64,000 bases of DNA from Acinetobacter larvae. Its GTDB lineage: Bacteria > Pseudomonadota > Gammaproteobacteria > Pseudomonadales > Moraxellaceae. Position 1 is the stretch's first letter, and every line of letters begins with the position of its first letter. The stretch lies in assembly GCF_001704115.1 (NCBI RefSeq), contig NZ_CP016895.1:1922001-1986000 (forward strand), written 5' to 3'. The translations under genes were made by a program, and so were the position numbers. Below are positions 9,222 to 19,620 of this stretch, one piece after another. The notes beneath the pieces are model-generated. The model was given only the letters and a program-made list of their open reading frames with translations, did no database searches and was not told the DNA's origin.

Positions 9222-9242
9222 AAATAATAATCAATATCATTT
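9222..9242. promoter_or_regulatory. candidate Fur box upstream of the DUF4198 gene
   Basis: On the minus strand the sequence reads AATGATATTGATTATTATT, resembling tandem GATAAT hexamers of the Fur consensus with a few mismatches. Position relative to the gene fits a promoter. The match is moderate and AT-rich DNA gives false positives. Confidence 0.35.
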
Positions 9243-9464
9243 ATCGATTTTTCAGTCAATTCGTTTAATTTATAGCGTACGACGACTGCCATTACTGCCT
9301 CAAAATGTATCAGAAGGCATTGATTCAGCTGCAATCAGCCACAAAATGGTGCATCTATGTGCGCGACCATAGAAGATGCTAAATTTCTCGCAATCAAGAC
9401 TGAACACAGGGCTCAGTTCTGCTATGCTAAATGCCTATTTGTAAATTTGGCATGGATGAAGCGC

Positions 9465-10676
9465 ATGAGTATTACCATTGGTACTCCCCTCCAATCTTCA
9501 GCATTTAAAGTCTTATTATTAGGTTCCGGTGAACTCGGCAAAGAAGTTGTGATTTCATTACAACGTTTAGGCGTAGAAGTCCACGCAGCAGACCGTTATG
9601 CCGATGCGCCTGCAATGCAAGTGGCGCATTTTCATTACTGCTTAGACATGACTGACCCCAGTGCTCTGAAAAAATTAATTGATAACATTCAACCGCATTT
9701 AATTGTGCCAGAAATAGAAGCCATCGCCACTGAGGTTTTGCTTGAGGTCGAACAGGCCCAACTAGCAACAGTGATTCCCTCAGCCAAAGCGGTTAATCTG
9801 ACCATGCACCGTGAAGGCATACGCTTATTGGCCGCAGAAGAACTGGGCTTGGCAACCTCGGCATATCGTTTTGCTGACTCATTGGAAAGCTTCCGTGCAG
9901 CTTGTGATGACATTGGTTATCCTAATTTTGTTAAACCGGTGATGTCATCTTCGGGGAAAGGTCAATCACAAGTGAAATCCTTTGCTGAAGTCGATGCCGC
10001 ATGGCAACATGCACAGACTGCTGGGCGCGTACAAGGCTGTAAAGTCATTGTCGAAGCAAAAATTGATTTTGATTTTGAAATTACCTTACTCACGGTGCGT
10101 GCCAAAAACCCAGAAACTGGCGCGATTGAAACCCATTTCTGCGACCCGATTGGCCATCGTCAAGACGGCGGTGATTATGTCGAAAGCTGGCAACCACAAG
10201 CCATGACAGCAATTGCATTGGCAGAAGCGCAGCGCATTGCCGACAAAGTCACCACAGCACTCGGTGGTTGTGGTGTATTTGGGGTAGAACTGTTTGTAAA
10301 GGGTGATCAAGTCTGGTTTAGCGAAGTTTCACCGCGCCCACATGACACCGGTTTGGTCACACTCGCTTCACAATACCAAAGTGAATTTGAATTACATGCA
10401 CGCGCCATTCTGGGACTTCCTGTCAATACCGCACGCCATAGTACCGCAGCCAGTGCGGTAATCTATGCTGGTGTAGATGGCACAAACCTTGCTTTTGCCG
10501 ACCTACAACTGGCATTGCAAGATCCACGTACAGACCTGCGTTTATTTGCTAAACCCGAGGGCTTTCAAAAACGCCGTATGGGTGTGGTCACTGCACGTGC
10601 CGAAAACACAGATCAAGCACGGCAATTGGCTGCACAAGCAGCTGCTTTGGTTTCGGTCAAAGCGCCATCCGCATAA
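9465..10676 (+). CDS. purT: formate-dependent phosphoribosylglycinamide formyltransferase
   Basis: An ATP-grasp enzyme of ~403 residues: N-terminal [20 protein letters not shown], the ATP-grasp core ([41 protein letters not shown]) and the PurT C-terminal lid. PurT makes formyl-GAR from GAR, formate and ATP in purine synthesis, an alternative to folate-dependent PurN. The ATG at 9465 aligns with the family start (MSITIGTPL); the long upstream extension to 9357 does not resemble PurT and is disregarded. The 378-bp region upstream also contains the Fur-like site of the divergent DUF4198 gene. Monocistronic. Confidence 0.95.
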   Translation: MSITIGTPLQSSAFKVLLLGSGELGKEVVISLQRLGVEVHAADRYADAPAMQVAHFHYCLDMTDPSALKKLIDNIQPHLIVPEIEAIATEVLLEVEQAQLATVIPSAKAVNLTMHREGIRLLAAEELGLATSAYRFADSLESFRAACDDIGYPNFVKPVMSSSGKGQSQVKSFAEVDAAWQHAQTAGRVQGCKVIVEAKIDFDFEITLLTVRAKNPETGAIETHFCDPIGHRQDGGDYVESWQPQAMTAIALAEAQRIADKVTTALGGCGVFGVELFVKGDQVWFSEVSPRPHDTGLVTLASQYQSEFELHARAILGLPVNTARHSTAASAVIYAGVDGTNLAFADLQLALQDPRTDLRLFAKPEGFQKRRMGVVTARAENTDQARQLAAQAAALVSVKAPSA

Positions 10677-10964
10677 ATGACTTTGCGCTAAGCTATAGCG
10701 TATAGGAGTATAGCTAGCACACTGAATCATTTTCATGATCTGTTACTGCAAGACTGTCGGTGGTTTTGCAGTAGCCCTGTAATCGGCTTTGGCTCAACAT
10801 GAGATACTTGACACGATACTCAACATGAAAGTACGCGGCGCAATAGCCATAAAAGTCTATATTGTCTTGCGCGCTGGAATCTTCCGTCAAGTACACAAGT
10901 ATATTGGGTATAGCTAGGCATTTAACCGATTTATCTATCAGACCTTTTGTAGGACTCCTGGGAC

Positions 10965-13637
10965 ATGACGATCAAGACTGTAGCGCTACGTGATTTTTTA
11001 ACAACAGCTGATGATATTCAAGCGATTACACCTTGGCGTATACAAGTTGAGCAACAACTTGAACAGGCATTTGATCAAAAGACTCCGATCCGCGATATTT
11101 TATTGGCACGAACACAATCCATCGATGAGGCTCTAAGCTTGCTGTGGCAACATGCTCAATTGGATGACAGTTTGGCATTGTTTGCGGTCGGTGGTTATGG
11201 TCGCCGTGAAATGCTGCCCTGTTCTGATGTTGATATTATGATTTTATCAGAGCAAGAACTGAGTACGACGCAACAACAGCAGGTCTCCGACTTTATTTCG
11301 ACTTTATGGGATGTTGGGCATTTCAAACCCGGCACCAGTGTCCGCACCATTCAAAGCTGTTTTGAGCAAGCCACCCAAGACCTCACCATTGCAACAACGC
11401 TGATTGAAGCACGCTTGATTTGTGGCAACCCTCATTTAGCCAAATGGCCACGTCGTGTTGTTTCACAAACTTGGACAGACAAAACCTTTTATGACGCAAA
11501 AATGCAAGAACAAGCTAAGCGTCACGCACAGCATAATAATACTGAAAGCAACCTCGAACCTGATATTAAAAATGCGCCAGGCGGTATACGAGATATTAAC
11601 CAAATCGGCTGGATTGCCAAACGGCATTTCCGCGTCAACCGTATTTATGACTTGGTTCATCTCGGTTTTATTTCTGAATTTGAACTACATGTTTTAGAAG
11701 ATGCTGAAAATTTTCTTTGGGAAATTCGCCATTATCTACACCGTATGACCAAACGTGATGAAAACCGTTTGTTATTTGATTATCAACGTGAAATCGCAGC
11801 AAAATTTGGTTATAGCCGCAGCGAAGAACAACATCCTAATTATCCGATTGAACAATTCATGAAACGCTACTACCGCACTGCGCAGCAGGTCAGCACCCTC
11901 AATGAATTGTTATTGGCATATTTTAGTGAATCGGTGATTGCCCCTCGCTTGCCCAATTACGAACGGCAAATTGAAAATATCAATGCACATTTTAAATTGG
12001 TCGACGGCAAACTGGCCGTTCAGCACCATAAAATCTTTGCTGAAAATCCCAGCTCAATTTTAGAAATTTTTTATATCTTGGCCAATCGCCCAGAGATACA
12101 AGGCATTCGTGCCCGCACGCTGAGATTGCTCATTTTAGCCGCCAAAAGAATCGATCAAGCCTATCGTGATAATCCCCAGCATCAAGCTTTATTCATGCAA
12201 ATTATGCGATCACCTTATCGACTCTATGAAACCTTATTGGCAATGAAACGCTATGGGGTATTGGGCAATTATATTCCAGCCTTTGGTCACATCTTGGGAC
12301 TGATGCAATATGATCTGTTCCATATCTATACCGTAGATGCGCATACCCTGCTATTAATTCGCAATCTCAACCGTTTTAAAGAACCCGAATTTGCCAAAGA
12401 CTATCCCTTGGTCAGTTCGGTTTTCCAACGGTTATTACGTCGTGACATTGTCTTGGTGGCGGCGTTATTTCATGATATTGCCAAAGGTCGTGGTGGTGAT
12501 CATAGTGAGCTCGGTGCCGCAGATGCTTTAGCCTTTTGCCATCAACATGGTTTCAATGAACGTGACAGCAATATTGTTGCTTGGTTAATTCGCAATCATC
12601 TACTGATGTCTTTAACTGCACAGAAAAAAGATATTTCTGATCCAGATGTGGTGAAAGCCTTTTCCGAACAACTCGGTGATATCGAGCATCTCAACTATTT
12701 ATATTGTTTAACTGTTGCTGACATCAATGCCACCAATCCAAAACTCTGGAACAGTTGGCGCTCCTCCCTAATGCGACAACTCTATAGCCATGCACGGGAT
12801 GTGATTCGTATGGGACTCGGACGTCCGGTAGACTATCAGATGCATATTGAAGAAACCAAGTTTTCTGCCAGTGAACTCTTAGTCAATGACTTTTCTTTTG
12901 ATCAAGTCGATCAAGTCTGGCGCGACCTCGGAGAAGAATATTTTCTCAAAGAATCTGCCAATGAAATCGCTTGGCATACCCGTTCAATCTTGGAACATGG
13001 TGATAATCCTGCTCCCTTGGTGATGATCCGCGCACATCGTACGGCTGCGCAAGATGCCGTACAAATCTTTATTTATACACAAGATAAACCCAATTTATTT
13101 GCCACCACAGTGGCTATTCTTGATCGTATGAATCTCGATGTACAAGATGCACGCATTATCACGGCTGAAAAAGCTTTTAGCCTAGATACTTATGTGGTTC
13201 TAGACCGTTTTGGAACCCTATTGACTGACCCTGAGCGTAAAGACCATGTACAACAAGCGCTGGTGCAAGCACTCAGTCATTCAGATCAATACCCAGGTGT
13301 AATGGAACGCCGTATTCCACGCCAATTACGTCATTTTGAAATTGAAAATAAAGTCGAGATCAGCCGGCTAGATGATCTACAGCAACATCAAGTTGAAATC
13401 GCAACACTCGATCAGCCGGGTCTCTTGGCTAAAATCGGTGGGCTCTTTATGATGCAAGGCCTCGATATTCATTCTGCACGCATCGCAACATTAGGAGAAC
13501 GGGCAGAAGATATCTTCTTTGTCACCAAACAACATGCCCAAATGATGAGTGATGCAGAAGCACAACGCTTTGCTGAACAGCTTAAGGCTGCACTCGATGA
13601 GGCATCACAACAAATTGTACAACCGCATGAGCACTAG
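10965..13637 (+). CDS. glnD: bifunctional uridylyltransferase/uridylyl-removing enzyme GlnD
   Basis: An 890-residue protein with all GlnD parts: nucleotidyltransferase ([20 protein letters not shown]), the central helical region ([18 protein letters not shown]), an HD phosphohydrolase ([19 protein letters not shown]) and two C-terminal ACT domains (near residues 700 and 815). GlnD senses glutamine and uridylylates or deuridylylates PII proteins to set nitrogen status. Directly followed by dapC, as in pseudomonads. The start at 10965 has GGACTCCTGGGAC upstream and matches family length. Confidence 0.97.
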   Translation: MTIKTVALRDFLTTADDIQAITPWRIQVEQQLEQAFDQKTPIRDILLARTQSIDEALSLLWQHAQLDDSLALFAVGGYGRREMLPCSDVDIMILSEQELSTTQQQQVSDFISTLWDVGHFKPGTSVRTIQSCFEQATQDLTIATTLIEARLICGNPHLAKWPRRVVSQTWTDKTFYDAKMQEQAKRHAQHNNTESNLEPDIKNAPGGIRDINQIGWIAKRHFRVNRIYDLVHLGFISEFELHVLEDAENFLWEIRHYLHRMTKRDENRLLFDYQREIAAKFGYSRSEEQHPNYPIEQFMKRYYRTAQQVSTLNELLLAYFSESVIAPRLPNYERQIENINAHFKLVDGKLAVQHHKIFAENPSSILEIFYILANRPEIQGIRARTLRLLILAAKRIDQAYRDNPQHQALFMQIMRSPYRLYETLLAMKRYGVLGNYIPAFGHILGLMQYDLFHIYTVDAHTLLLIRNLNRFKEPEFAKDYPLVSSVFQRLLRRDIVLVAALFHDIAKGRGGDHSELGAADALAFCHQHGFNERDSNIVAWLIRNHLLMSLTAQKKDISDPDVVKAFSEQLGDIEHLNYLYCLTVADINATNPKLWNSWRSSLMRQLYSHARDVIRMGLGRPVDYQMHIEETKFSASELLVNDFSFDQVDQVWRDLGEEYFLKESANEIAWHTRSILEHGDNPAPLVMIRAHRTAAQDAVQIFIYTQDKPNLFATTVAILDRMNLDVQDARIITAEKAFSLDTYVVLDRFGTLLTDPERKDHVQQALVQALSHSDQYPGVMERRIPRQLRHFEIENKVEISRLDDLQQHQVEIATLDQPGLLAKIGGLFMMQGLDIHSARIATLGERAEDIFFVTKQHAQMMSDAEAQRFAEQLKAALDEASQQIVQPHEH

Positions 13638-13780
13638 GATTTCGTGCAACGGCTGTGTAATATGAGCAATGAAATTTAACGTCATCGCAGCATGATCTGG
13701 TGCATCTCAGCTACTCGCCCTGCACCTGGTCATGTCTTTGATGGCGTTATGCGTACTTTATAACGACTGGTAAACTTGTC

Positions 13781-14950
13781 ATGAACTCAAGCTTAGACTT
13801 ATTGCATCCCTATCCATTTGAAAAACTCAATACACTCTTTCAAGACCTTACCGTCGCAGATCTACCACTGATTTCTTTGGCCATTGGTGAACCCAAGCAT
13901 CCGGCACCCGCCTTTGTCCAGCAAGCCATTCAAGACAATTTTAAGCATTTATCGACTTATCCCAATAGCAAAGGCTTGCCTGAATTACGTCAAAGTATTG
14001 CCAACTGGTTAAGTCGCCGTTTTAACTTGCAACACATAGATGCCGAGCAAAATATTTTACCGGTATCCGGTACACGTGAAGCAATCTTTTCTTTTGTACA
14101 AGCCACAGTATCACGTGAAAAAGCCCCGTATGTGGTCATGCCCAATCCTTTTTATCAAATTTATGAAGGGGCGGCGTTATTGGCTGGTGCTCAGCCCTAT
14201 TTTATTGATTGCACTGCTGAAAATGCTTATATCGGTGACTTTGATAGTGTTCCTGCTGAAGTTTGGCAAAGTACTGCGATTTTATTTGTCTGCACACCAG
14301 GCAATCCCACTGGAGCGGTTTTATCCAAACAACAGTTTAAGCAACTGATTGCCTTGTCTGATCAATATGATTTTGTTATTGCCTCAGATGAATGCTATTC
14401 AGAACTTTGGTTTGATCAAGCCCCAACAGGTTTACTTGAAGTCTGTGCTGAAATTGGTCGACATGACTATAAAAACTGTATTGTTTTCCATTCCTTATCT
14501 AAGCGTTCTAACTTACCGGGCATGCGCTCCGGCTTTGTGGCAGGTGATGCAGCGCTGCTAAAACCCTATTTGAAATACCGCACCTATCACGGGGCGGCAA
14601 TGCCAGTACAACATCAACTCGCTTCCATTGCGGCATGGAATGATGAACAGCATGTCGAAGACAATCGAGTATTGTATCGCCGTAAATTTGATTTATTTCA
14701 ACAAGAACTGTCTCACCTTTTAGCCCTTAAAAAACCAGATGCAGGTTTTTACTATTGGCTCAACGTTGATGATGACGAAGCCTTTGCCAAAATGTTAATG
14801 CAAAAGGCACATATTAAAGTTTTGCCTGGTCGTTATTTATCTCGTGATACAGCCAATGGTAATCCAGGTCAGCAGCATGTCCGTATGGCATTGGTGGCTG
14901 GACTCGATGAATGTGAACAAGTCATTGCACGACTCAAAGCGATTTTATAA
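13781..14950 (+). CDS. dapC: succinyldiaminopimelate transaminase
   Basis: A fold-type I PLP aminotransferase of 389 residues: LAIGEPKHPAPAFV at the N-terminus, FVCTPGNPTGAVLS, SDECYSELWF, and the PLP-Schiff-base lysine in HSLSKRSNLPGMRSGF. The sequence pattern and the position right after glnD match DapC of gammaproteobacteria, which converts N-succinyl-amino-ketopimelate to succinyl-LL-diaminopimelate for lysine and peptidoglycan synthesis. The gap to glnD is 143 bp, so it may have its own promoter. ArgD-type side activity cannot be excluded. Confidence 0.9.
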   Translation: MNSSLDLLHPYPFEKLNTLFQDLTVADLPLISLAIGEPKHPAPAFVQQAIQDNFKHLSTYPNSKGLPELRQSIANWLSRRFNLQHIDAEQNILPVSGTREAIFSFVQATVSREKAPYVVMPNPFYQIYEGAALLAGAQPYFIDCTAENAYIGDFDSVPAEVWQSTAILFVCTPGNPTGAVLSKQQFKQLIALSDQYDFVIASDECYSELWFDQAPTGLLEVCAEIGRHDYKNCIVFHSLSKRSNLPGMRSGFVAGDAALLKPYLKYRTYHGAAMPVQHQLASIAAWNDEQHVEDNRVLYRRKFDLFQQELSHLLALKKPDAGFYYWLNVDDDEAFAKMLMQKAHIKVLPGRYLSRDTANGNPGQQHVRMALVAGLDECEQVIARLKAIL

Positions 14951-15044
14951 TCAGTAACATAATCGCGCACAAGAATCCACTGCTTGCTCTAGCCCACGCT
15001 AGAGCACTGCAAATCAAATCATTTGAAAAGGTCAATGCTACGAA

Positions 15045-15656
15045 TTAGCTGCACAACATCAGCCCCGCAAAAATAGTAAAACATAGTGCAGCCAGCGCGT
15101 GTAAATACACTGCATACTGTTGTAAATAGCGCATGCATTGCGGCAAGCTCAGTAGCCTCAACAACAGTAAATTCCAGAACAGCACTACACTGACCATCCA
15201 CACGGATAGACTGGCATGTTGCCACCCCGTCAGCTCCTGATAGAACATCAAAATTAAGCTGCTATAAAACAAGATATTTTTGGGATTAAACAAACTAGAC
15301 TGCAATCCAAGTGCCAACAGCTTCCAGCTCTGCCGTACAGCCATTGGCTGCTCAAACTGCCATTGTAGCGGTGGCTGCTGTGTCGCTTGTATACAACGCC
15401 AAGCCAAATACAGCATATAAGCTGCTGCAATATATTGAATATCCTGTATAACATCTGGATTCAGCTGTTGTAAGTCGTGCATGCACAAATAAATAAACAG
15501 CAATACCACGGCATTACCAAGCGCGATGCCCAAACAGACCCAAGCCGCGGCATGGCGTCCTTGTCTGAGTAAAGTGGTTAAGATCAGAAAAAAATCAGGT
15601 CCCGGCGATAACAAGGCAACAAAGTGCGTAACAGCAATGAGTAAAAATAGCGTCAT
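15045..15656 (-). CDS. LysE/RhtB-family amino-acid exporter
   Basis: A 203-residue inner-membrane protein with about six hydrophobic segments and the LysE start (THFVALLSPGPDFFLILTTLLRQGR), including the conserved SPGP motif. It should export amino acids or related small molecules. It is 59 bp downstream of an AraC-type regulator on the same strand, so the pair is probably a regulator-exporter unit. The substrate is unknown. Confidence 0.9.
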   Translation of the reverse strand: MTLFLLIAVTHFVALLSPGPDFFLILTTLLRQGRHAAAWVCLGIALGNAVVLLFIYLCMHDLQQLNPDVIQDIQYIAAAYMLYLAWRCIQATQQPPLQWQFEQPMAVRQSWKLLALGLQSSLFNPKNILFYSSLILMFYQELTGWQHASLSVWMVSVVLFWNLLLLRLLSLPQCMRYLQQYAVYLHALAALCFTIFAGLMLCS

Positions 15657-15715
15657 CTATCACTCCAACAAAAATCAGAGCTGACTATAGACAAGGGCTA
15701 GTCGATATTCTTGTA

Positions 15716-16564
15716 TTAAATTGCAGCCTTATATCCTTGCTGATATTGCTTAGGCGTTACTCCTGTGTGCGCCTTAAAAACACGATGAAAATGACTTTGG
15801 TCGCTAAAACCCAACTGATACGCGACTTCAATTACCGGCTGCCCTTGCTGGAGGGCTTGTCGTGCCAGCTGTACACAACGGTTCAACTGATAGGCATGCG
15901 GGCTCAAACCCAAATAATGTTTAAATAAGCGAATCAAGGCAAATCGACTACATTGCGCAGTTTCGGCAAGCTCAGCCAAGGATAAAACATGATCGGCCTG
16001 ATCAATCTGGAACAATAATTGCTCCAATAGACCATGCTCATTTTTAAAATAATGACTATTCGACCAAGTAAAATCGCTGAGTAGAATTTGACTTAATGCC
16101 TCAATTAAAAGCTGCTCCTTGGCGGCAATGCTAAGATTACGATCAAATAGAGCAGCATTTAATTGACTAAACACACGGTAATGCTGTGGGTTGCTTAATA
16201 TTTGTGGTGTGAAATAAGGAATATGCTGCTGTAGCGGTTGTTGCAAATGTTCTTGTAATAATTGTGCTAACCAGACCACATCCAGATGCATCATCTGGTA
16301 ACTCCAATGCTGCTCAGGCAACGGATTACAGCTATGTTGCACATGTGCTGGAATAGTCACCAAACAGCCCGGCTCAATCACAGTCTCTACATGTAAATAA
16401 CTACTAAACCGGCTCTGCCCAGCATCAACGGCGCCTATAGAAAAAGTGCCATGACTATGTGCTTGATAACAAATACGACTTTGGCATGCCCGTCGTGTTT
16501 CCACATAAGGCATCCGCGGGTCGTAGAAAAACTCAGCTTCTATAGCAGCTGAAGAATTGAACAT
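15716..16564 (-). CDS. AraC-family transcriptional regulator
   Basis: A 282-residue protein with an N-terminal AraC-type cupin sensor (YQAHSHGTFSIGAVDAG, GCLVTIPAHVQHSCNP) and two C-terminal helix-turn-helix motifs (LSLAELAETAQCSRFALIRLFK and PVIEVAYQLGFSDQSHFHRVFK, ending THTGVTPKQYQQ). It probably controls the LysE exporter gene that follows. The effector is unknown. The start codon has a weak ribosome-binding site (GGAATC). Confidence 0.92.
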   Translation of the reverse strand: MFNSSAAIEAEFFYDPRMPYVETRRACQSRICYQAHSHGTFSIGAVDAGQSRFSSYLHVETVIEPGCLVTIPAHVQHSCNPLPEQHWSYQMMHLDVVWLAQLLQEHLQQPLQQHIPYFTPQILSNPQHYRVFSQLNAALFDRNLSIAAKEQLLIEALSQILLSDFTWSNSHYFKNEHGLLEQLLFQIDQADHVLSLAELAETAQCSRFALIRLFKHYLGLSPHAYQLNRCVQLARQALQQGQPVIEVAYQLGFSDQSHFHRVFKAHTGVTPKQYQQGYKAAI

Positions 16565-16702
16565 GACTTAGATTCCAGTTCTAGGCAATTTAAGCCTATG
16601 CGCTTCAAGGGTACATTCTTTCAGTTTAGATGCTTTGAGACCACACTCGTTAAAGTCATGTGCTTTAAGATTTTTCATCACACCATCATCACAAACATCG
16701 CC

Positions 16703-17188
16703 TTATGGCTCAGCCAAAGCTTTTTCAATATCAGCGGCAATCGCTTCTGGTTTCGTGGTCGGTGCATAACGCTCAATGACTTCACCTTTTTTATTGATTA
16801 AAAATTTGGTGAAATTCCATTTAATGCCATTGCCCAAAACACCTTTACTGTTATTGGTCAAATAACGAAAAATCACATGCGCTTCAGGTCCTTTCACATC
16901 AATCTTGGCAAACATTGGAAAACTCACACCATAGTTTTTTTGACAAAATGCGCCGATTTCTTCGTTACTCGCTGGGTCTTGCCCACCAAATTGATTACAT
17001 GGAAAACCCAATACCACAAAACCTTGTGATTGATAGTGTTGATAAAGCTTTTCTAAGCCTGCGAGCTGTGAGGTAAAACCACACTTGCTGGCAGTATTTA
17101 CGATCAAAAGCACCTGCCCTTGGTAGTCGGCAAAAGATTGGTTTTGACCATCCAGCCGTTCAGCGTCAAATTGATAAATACTGGTCAT
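16703..17188 (-). CDS. glutathione/thioredoxin-dependent peroxidase (BtuE/Gpx family)
   Basis: A 161-residue glutathione-peroxidase fold. Peroxidatic Cys36 lies in NTASKCGFT; the partner Gln is in FPCNQFGGQDP and the Trp/Asn in KWNFTKFLI, completing the catalytic tetrad. Bacterial members such as BtuE usually accept thioredoxin as well as glutathione and reduce lipid or hydrogen peroxides in the cytosol. A GGATCC-containing leader with an AAGGAT ribosome-binding site precedes the ATG. Monocistronic. Confidence 0.93.
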   Translation of the reverse strand: MTSIYQFDAERLDGQNQSFADYQGQVLLIVNTASKCGFTSQLAGLEKLYQHYQSQGFVVLGFPCNQFGGQDPASNEEIGAFCQKNYGVSFPMFAKIDVKGPEAHVIFRYLTNNSKGVLGNGIKWNFTKFLINKKGEVIERYAPTTKPEAIAADIEKALAEP

Positions 17189-17586
17189 AATGAAGGATCC
17201 TTTTTATGCAAACCAGACTGAATCTAAGCATATTTATATTTAAACTAATAGCTTTATTTTCATGAAGTTACAAAAGTTAAGCAATTCTAAATACTGCTTA
17301 AAAATCGAACTTAAATTTGAGTTTCGCAGCAGCCTAGCAGGCTGCATCATCTTAAGGTTATTTTGCCGTTATTTTTTGACGCGATTCTTTCAGCGCGTGC
17401 CGACTCTGTCACGATAATAAAAATACTGAGCACAGGCCAGTAAAACAATTTCAATCTTAAATTATGTGATACAAACCACATTATTATAAAGAAAACTTAC
17501 AATAAGATGATTATTTTAATCTATATTCAAAAACCTTATGGACCATAACTCGATATAAATCACTCAATAACGGAAACAAGTTATCA
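17189..17586. other. divergent intergenic region with a GC-rich hairpin
   Basis: 398 bp between the peroxidase and the DUF481 gene. A perfect hairpin GCAGCCT-AGC-AGGCTGC lies at 17329-17345 with no T-run. Promoters of both genes should be here; no further structure was recognised. Confidence 0.4.
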
Positions 17587-18351
17587 ATGAAAAAATATTC
17601 ATTACTTATGCTCGCAACATTCTCTGGTTTTGCATTTGCAGACATTGCTCCAACACGTGAATATGTTGGAAATATTAATTTATCTCAGGATAAACCTTAT
17701 CGTTTTGAAGGCGATTTAAGTTATTTATTGAATAACACCAAGTCTAAGGGCTCATCGACAAAAAAAGAAAATCTGGCTGCCAATCTACTCTGGCAACGTC
17801 AAGTCGGTGTATGGGGTCAAGAAATACGTGCTGAAGCAGTAAGTGCTAATGATGATGGCGATTCTGGCAAAAATGTAGAACGTTATATGTTATCTGGTAA
17901 AGCACTCCATCGCAGTTCCGATACGCTTTATCAATTTGCCAAGGTACAGTGGGACAAAGACTTATCTAGCAGCTTCGACTATCAGACCAACCTTACTGCG
18001 GGACTCGGCATTGATATTTTAAAAGAGCAAAAGCAAAATTTAACCGCTGAAGCAGGTGCAGGTTATCGTTATAGCAAAGAGCGCTATGCACCTCATAATG
18101 ATTTTAATGAATTAATCGGTACCCTAGGACTGTATTATCAATATCGATTTAACCCTACGCTAAGCTTTAACCAAGACTTAAGCTATGAGTTCGGCGATAA
18201 GTCTCAAGTCTTACGTTCACGTAGTAGTGTCAACGCACACTTGACACAAAGTCTGTCTGGTCTGGTCAGTTATCAACTCAAAGACACCCAAGCAGATATT
18301 GGTAATAACCGCGATTCACTCTTATCGGTCGGTTTAAAATACAGCCACTAA
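17587..18351 (+). CDS. DUF481-family outer-membrane beta-barrel protein
   Basis: A 254-residue secreted protein with signal peptide MKKYSLLMLATFSGFAFA and alternating amphipathic beta strands (YRFEGDLSYLLNNTKSKG, NLAANLLWQRQVGVW, YQYRFNPTLSFNQDLSYEF, SLLSVGLKYSH), characteristic of DUF481/YdiY salt-inducible outer-membrane proteins. The last residues form a barrel-closing strand, although with a terminal His. Role unknown, possibly a small porin-like barrel. Followed by a strong terminator. Confidence 0.85.
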   Translation: MKKYSLLMLATFSGFAFADIAPTREYVGNINLSQDKPYRFEGDLSYLLNNTKSKGSSTKKENLAANLLWQRQVGVWGQEIRAEAVSANDDGDSGKNVERYMLSGKALHRSSDTLYQFAKVQWDKDLSSSFDYQTNLTAGLGIDILKEQKQNLTAEAGAGYRYSKERYAPHNDFNELIGTLGLYYQYRFNPTLSFNQDLSYEFGDKSQVLRSRSSVNAHLTQSLSGLVSYQLKDTQADIGNNRDSLLSVGLKYSH

Positions 18352-18391
18352 GACCTAAGACAAAGCGCTTGATCACATCAAGCCTAAAGTA

Positions 18392-18418
18392 GACTCCAGC
18401 CTAGGGCTGGGGTCTTTT
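18392..18418 (+). terminator. rho-independent terminator after the DUF481 gene
   Basis: GACTCCAGCC (18392-18401) pairs with GGCTGGGGTC (18405-18414, one G-U) around TAG, followed by TTTT. Confidence 0.85.
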
Positions 18419-18451
18419 CACCTGCATATCCTCAATATGCACACATCAACC

Positions 18452-18519
18452 ATTCTGCAATATATTCTGCAATACACTCGGTAGAAGCACACAGTAGAAG
18501 CTCAAAGTAGAAGCTAAAG
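18452..18519. repeat. two adjacent short tandem repeats (12-bp x2, 13-bp x3)
   Basis: ATTCTGCAATAT at 18452 is repeated at 18464 with one change. Then GTAGAAGCACACA (18481), GTAGAAGCTCAAA (18494) and GTAGAAGCTAAAG (18507) follow. They lie between the terminator and the next gene. Confidence 0.75.
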
Positions 18520-18608
18520 CACATCGTAAAAGCGTGCTTTTTTTCTCATCAGCATGTTAAGGTCATTCGATCAGAATCTTTCTAATAATCCAATTCAACA
18601 TGAGGTGT

Positions 18609-19250
18609 ATGATGCAGGAGATCAAACGGGTCTTGGTGGTTGGCGCAACAGGTGCTGTAGGTCAAGAAATTGTAAAAGCGCTGCAACAGCAAGCGCAAAT
18701 AACAGAAATCATTGTGATTACACGGCGTGCTTTTACAGCGCAAAGTGCAAAGATTCGTAACTATATCGTAGACTTCGATGCTTTAGATCAACATGCAGAT
18801 TATTTTAATTGTGATGCCGTCTTTTGCGCGCTGGGTAGCACACGCCAGCAAGCAGGCTCCGATGCAAATTATATCAAGATAGATCACGACTACCCATTAA
18901 AGATTGCCCAATTGGCAAAACAACAAGGTGCTCAACATTTTCTCATGGTCAGTGCGTATGGTGCTTATACCCATTCACACTTCTTTTATAACCGTGTCAA
19001 AGGACAAGTAGAACAGGCTCTCATTGCTCTGCATTTTCCACAATTAACCATTATACGACCCTCAATCTTAATTCGACATCGCGATGATGGGCGACTGGTT
19101 GAAAAGATTACTGCTGGTATTGCACGCTATTTTCCCAAACAGTGGCGTGCAGTGGAAAGCCAGACTGTGGCAGCTGCGTTGGTCAATGCCCTGATCCAGC
19201 CACAAACACCAGGCTTATCTATTATAGAAAATCAGCATTTATTCTCGTAA
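18609..19250 (+). CDS. NAD(P)-binding Rossmann-fold protein (atypical SDR)
   Basis: About 213 residues beginning with a Rossmann nucleotide motif (VLVVGATGAVGQEIVKAL), then FCALGSTRQQAGSDANYIKIDHDYP and HFLMVSAYGAYTHSHFFYNRVKGQVE, matching NAD(P)H-binding atypical SDR proteins of the HTATIP2/YbjT kind. A Y-x-x-x-K-like element (YNRVK) is present. The ATG at 18609 (or 18612) is favoured by the GAGG at 18603; 18600 is also in frame. Substrate unknown. Confidence 0.8.
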   Translation: MMQEIKRVLVVGATGAVGQEIVKALQQQAQITEIIVITRRAFTAQSAKIRNYIVDFDALDQHADYFNCDAVFCALGSTRQQAGSDANYIKIDHDYPLKIAQLAKQQGAQHFLMVSAYGAYTHSHFFYNRVKGQVEQALIALHFPQLTIIRPSILIRHRDDGRLVEKITAGIARYFPKQWRAVESQTVAAALVNALIQPQTPGLSIIENQHLFS

Positions 19251-19319
19251 ATTTTTCAGTAACTTTTTTCAACAACTTATTTTCAGACAATGTTTTAGTC
19301 GATGTTTCAGTCAAAAAAC

Positions 19320-19354
19320 AATAGCGCTTGATTTAAACCATCAAGCGCTATTTT
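19320..19354. terminator. bidirectional rho-independent terminator
   Basis: AATAGCGCTTGA pairs with TCAAGCGCTATT around a 9-nt loop, with A-runs before and TTTT after it, so it can stop transcription from both the SDR gene and, if read through, msrB from the right. Confidence 0.85.
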
Positions 19355-19515
19355 ACTTAAACCGCCTCATTCACTATCAATCACGATAGCTCATGCAAAA
19401 TATTAAAGTTGAAAGCACGTCAAACAATCAAAATGTTATTCCCTGTATCCACGCCCAGCGGGCTTGCTCAAATCTGTAGTCGCGATCAAAATTCACTCCG
19501 TATGCCTTGATCAAG

Positions 19516-19620
19516 GATCGCATTAAAGATCATGTTCTTAAGGGCAATGCTCGTAAAGCCATTGATCTTAATACTAATGACTTTAAGGCTAATGACCTTA
19601 AGGTCAATAATCTTAGGGGT
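19516..19620. repeat. 15-bp periodic degenerate repeat, about seven units
   Basis: Consecutive 15-mers from 19516, for example CATGTTCTTAAGGGC (19531), AATGACTTTAAGGCT (19576), AATGACCTTAAGGTC (19591) and AATAATCTTAGGGGT (19606), share the pattern aatgayctTAAgg. The last unit spans the msrB stop codon (19613-19615). Read on the plus strand the units look like pentapeptide repeats (NDFKA, NDLKV, NNLRG). Confidence 0.75.
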
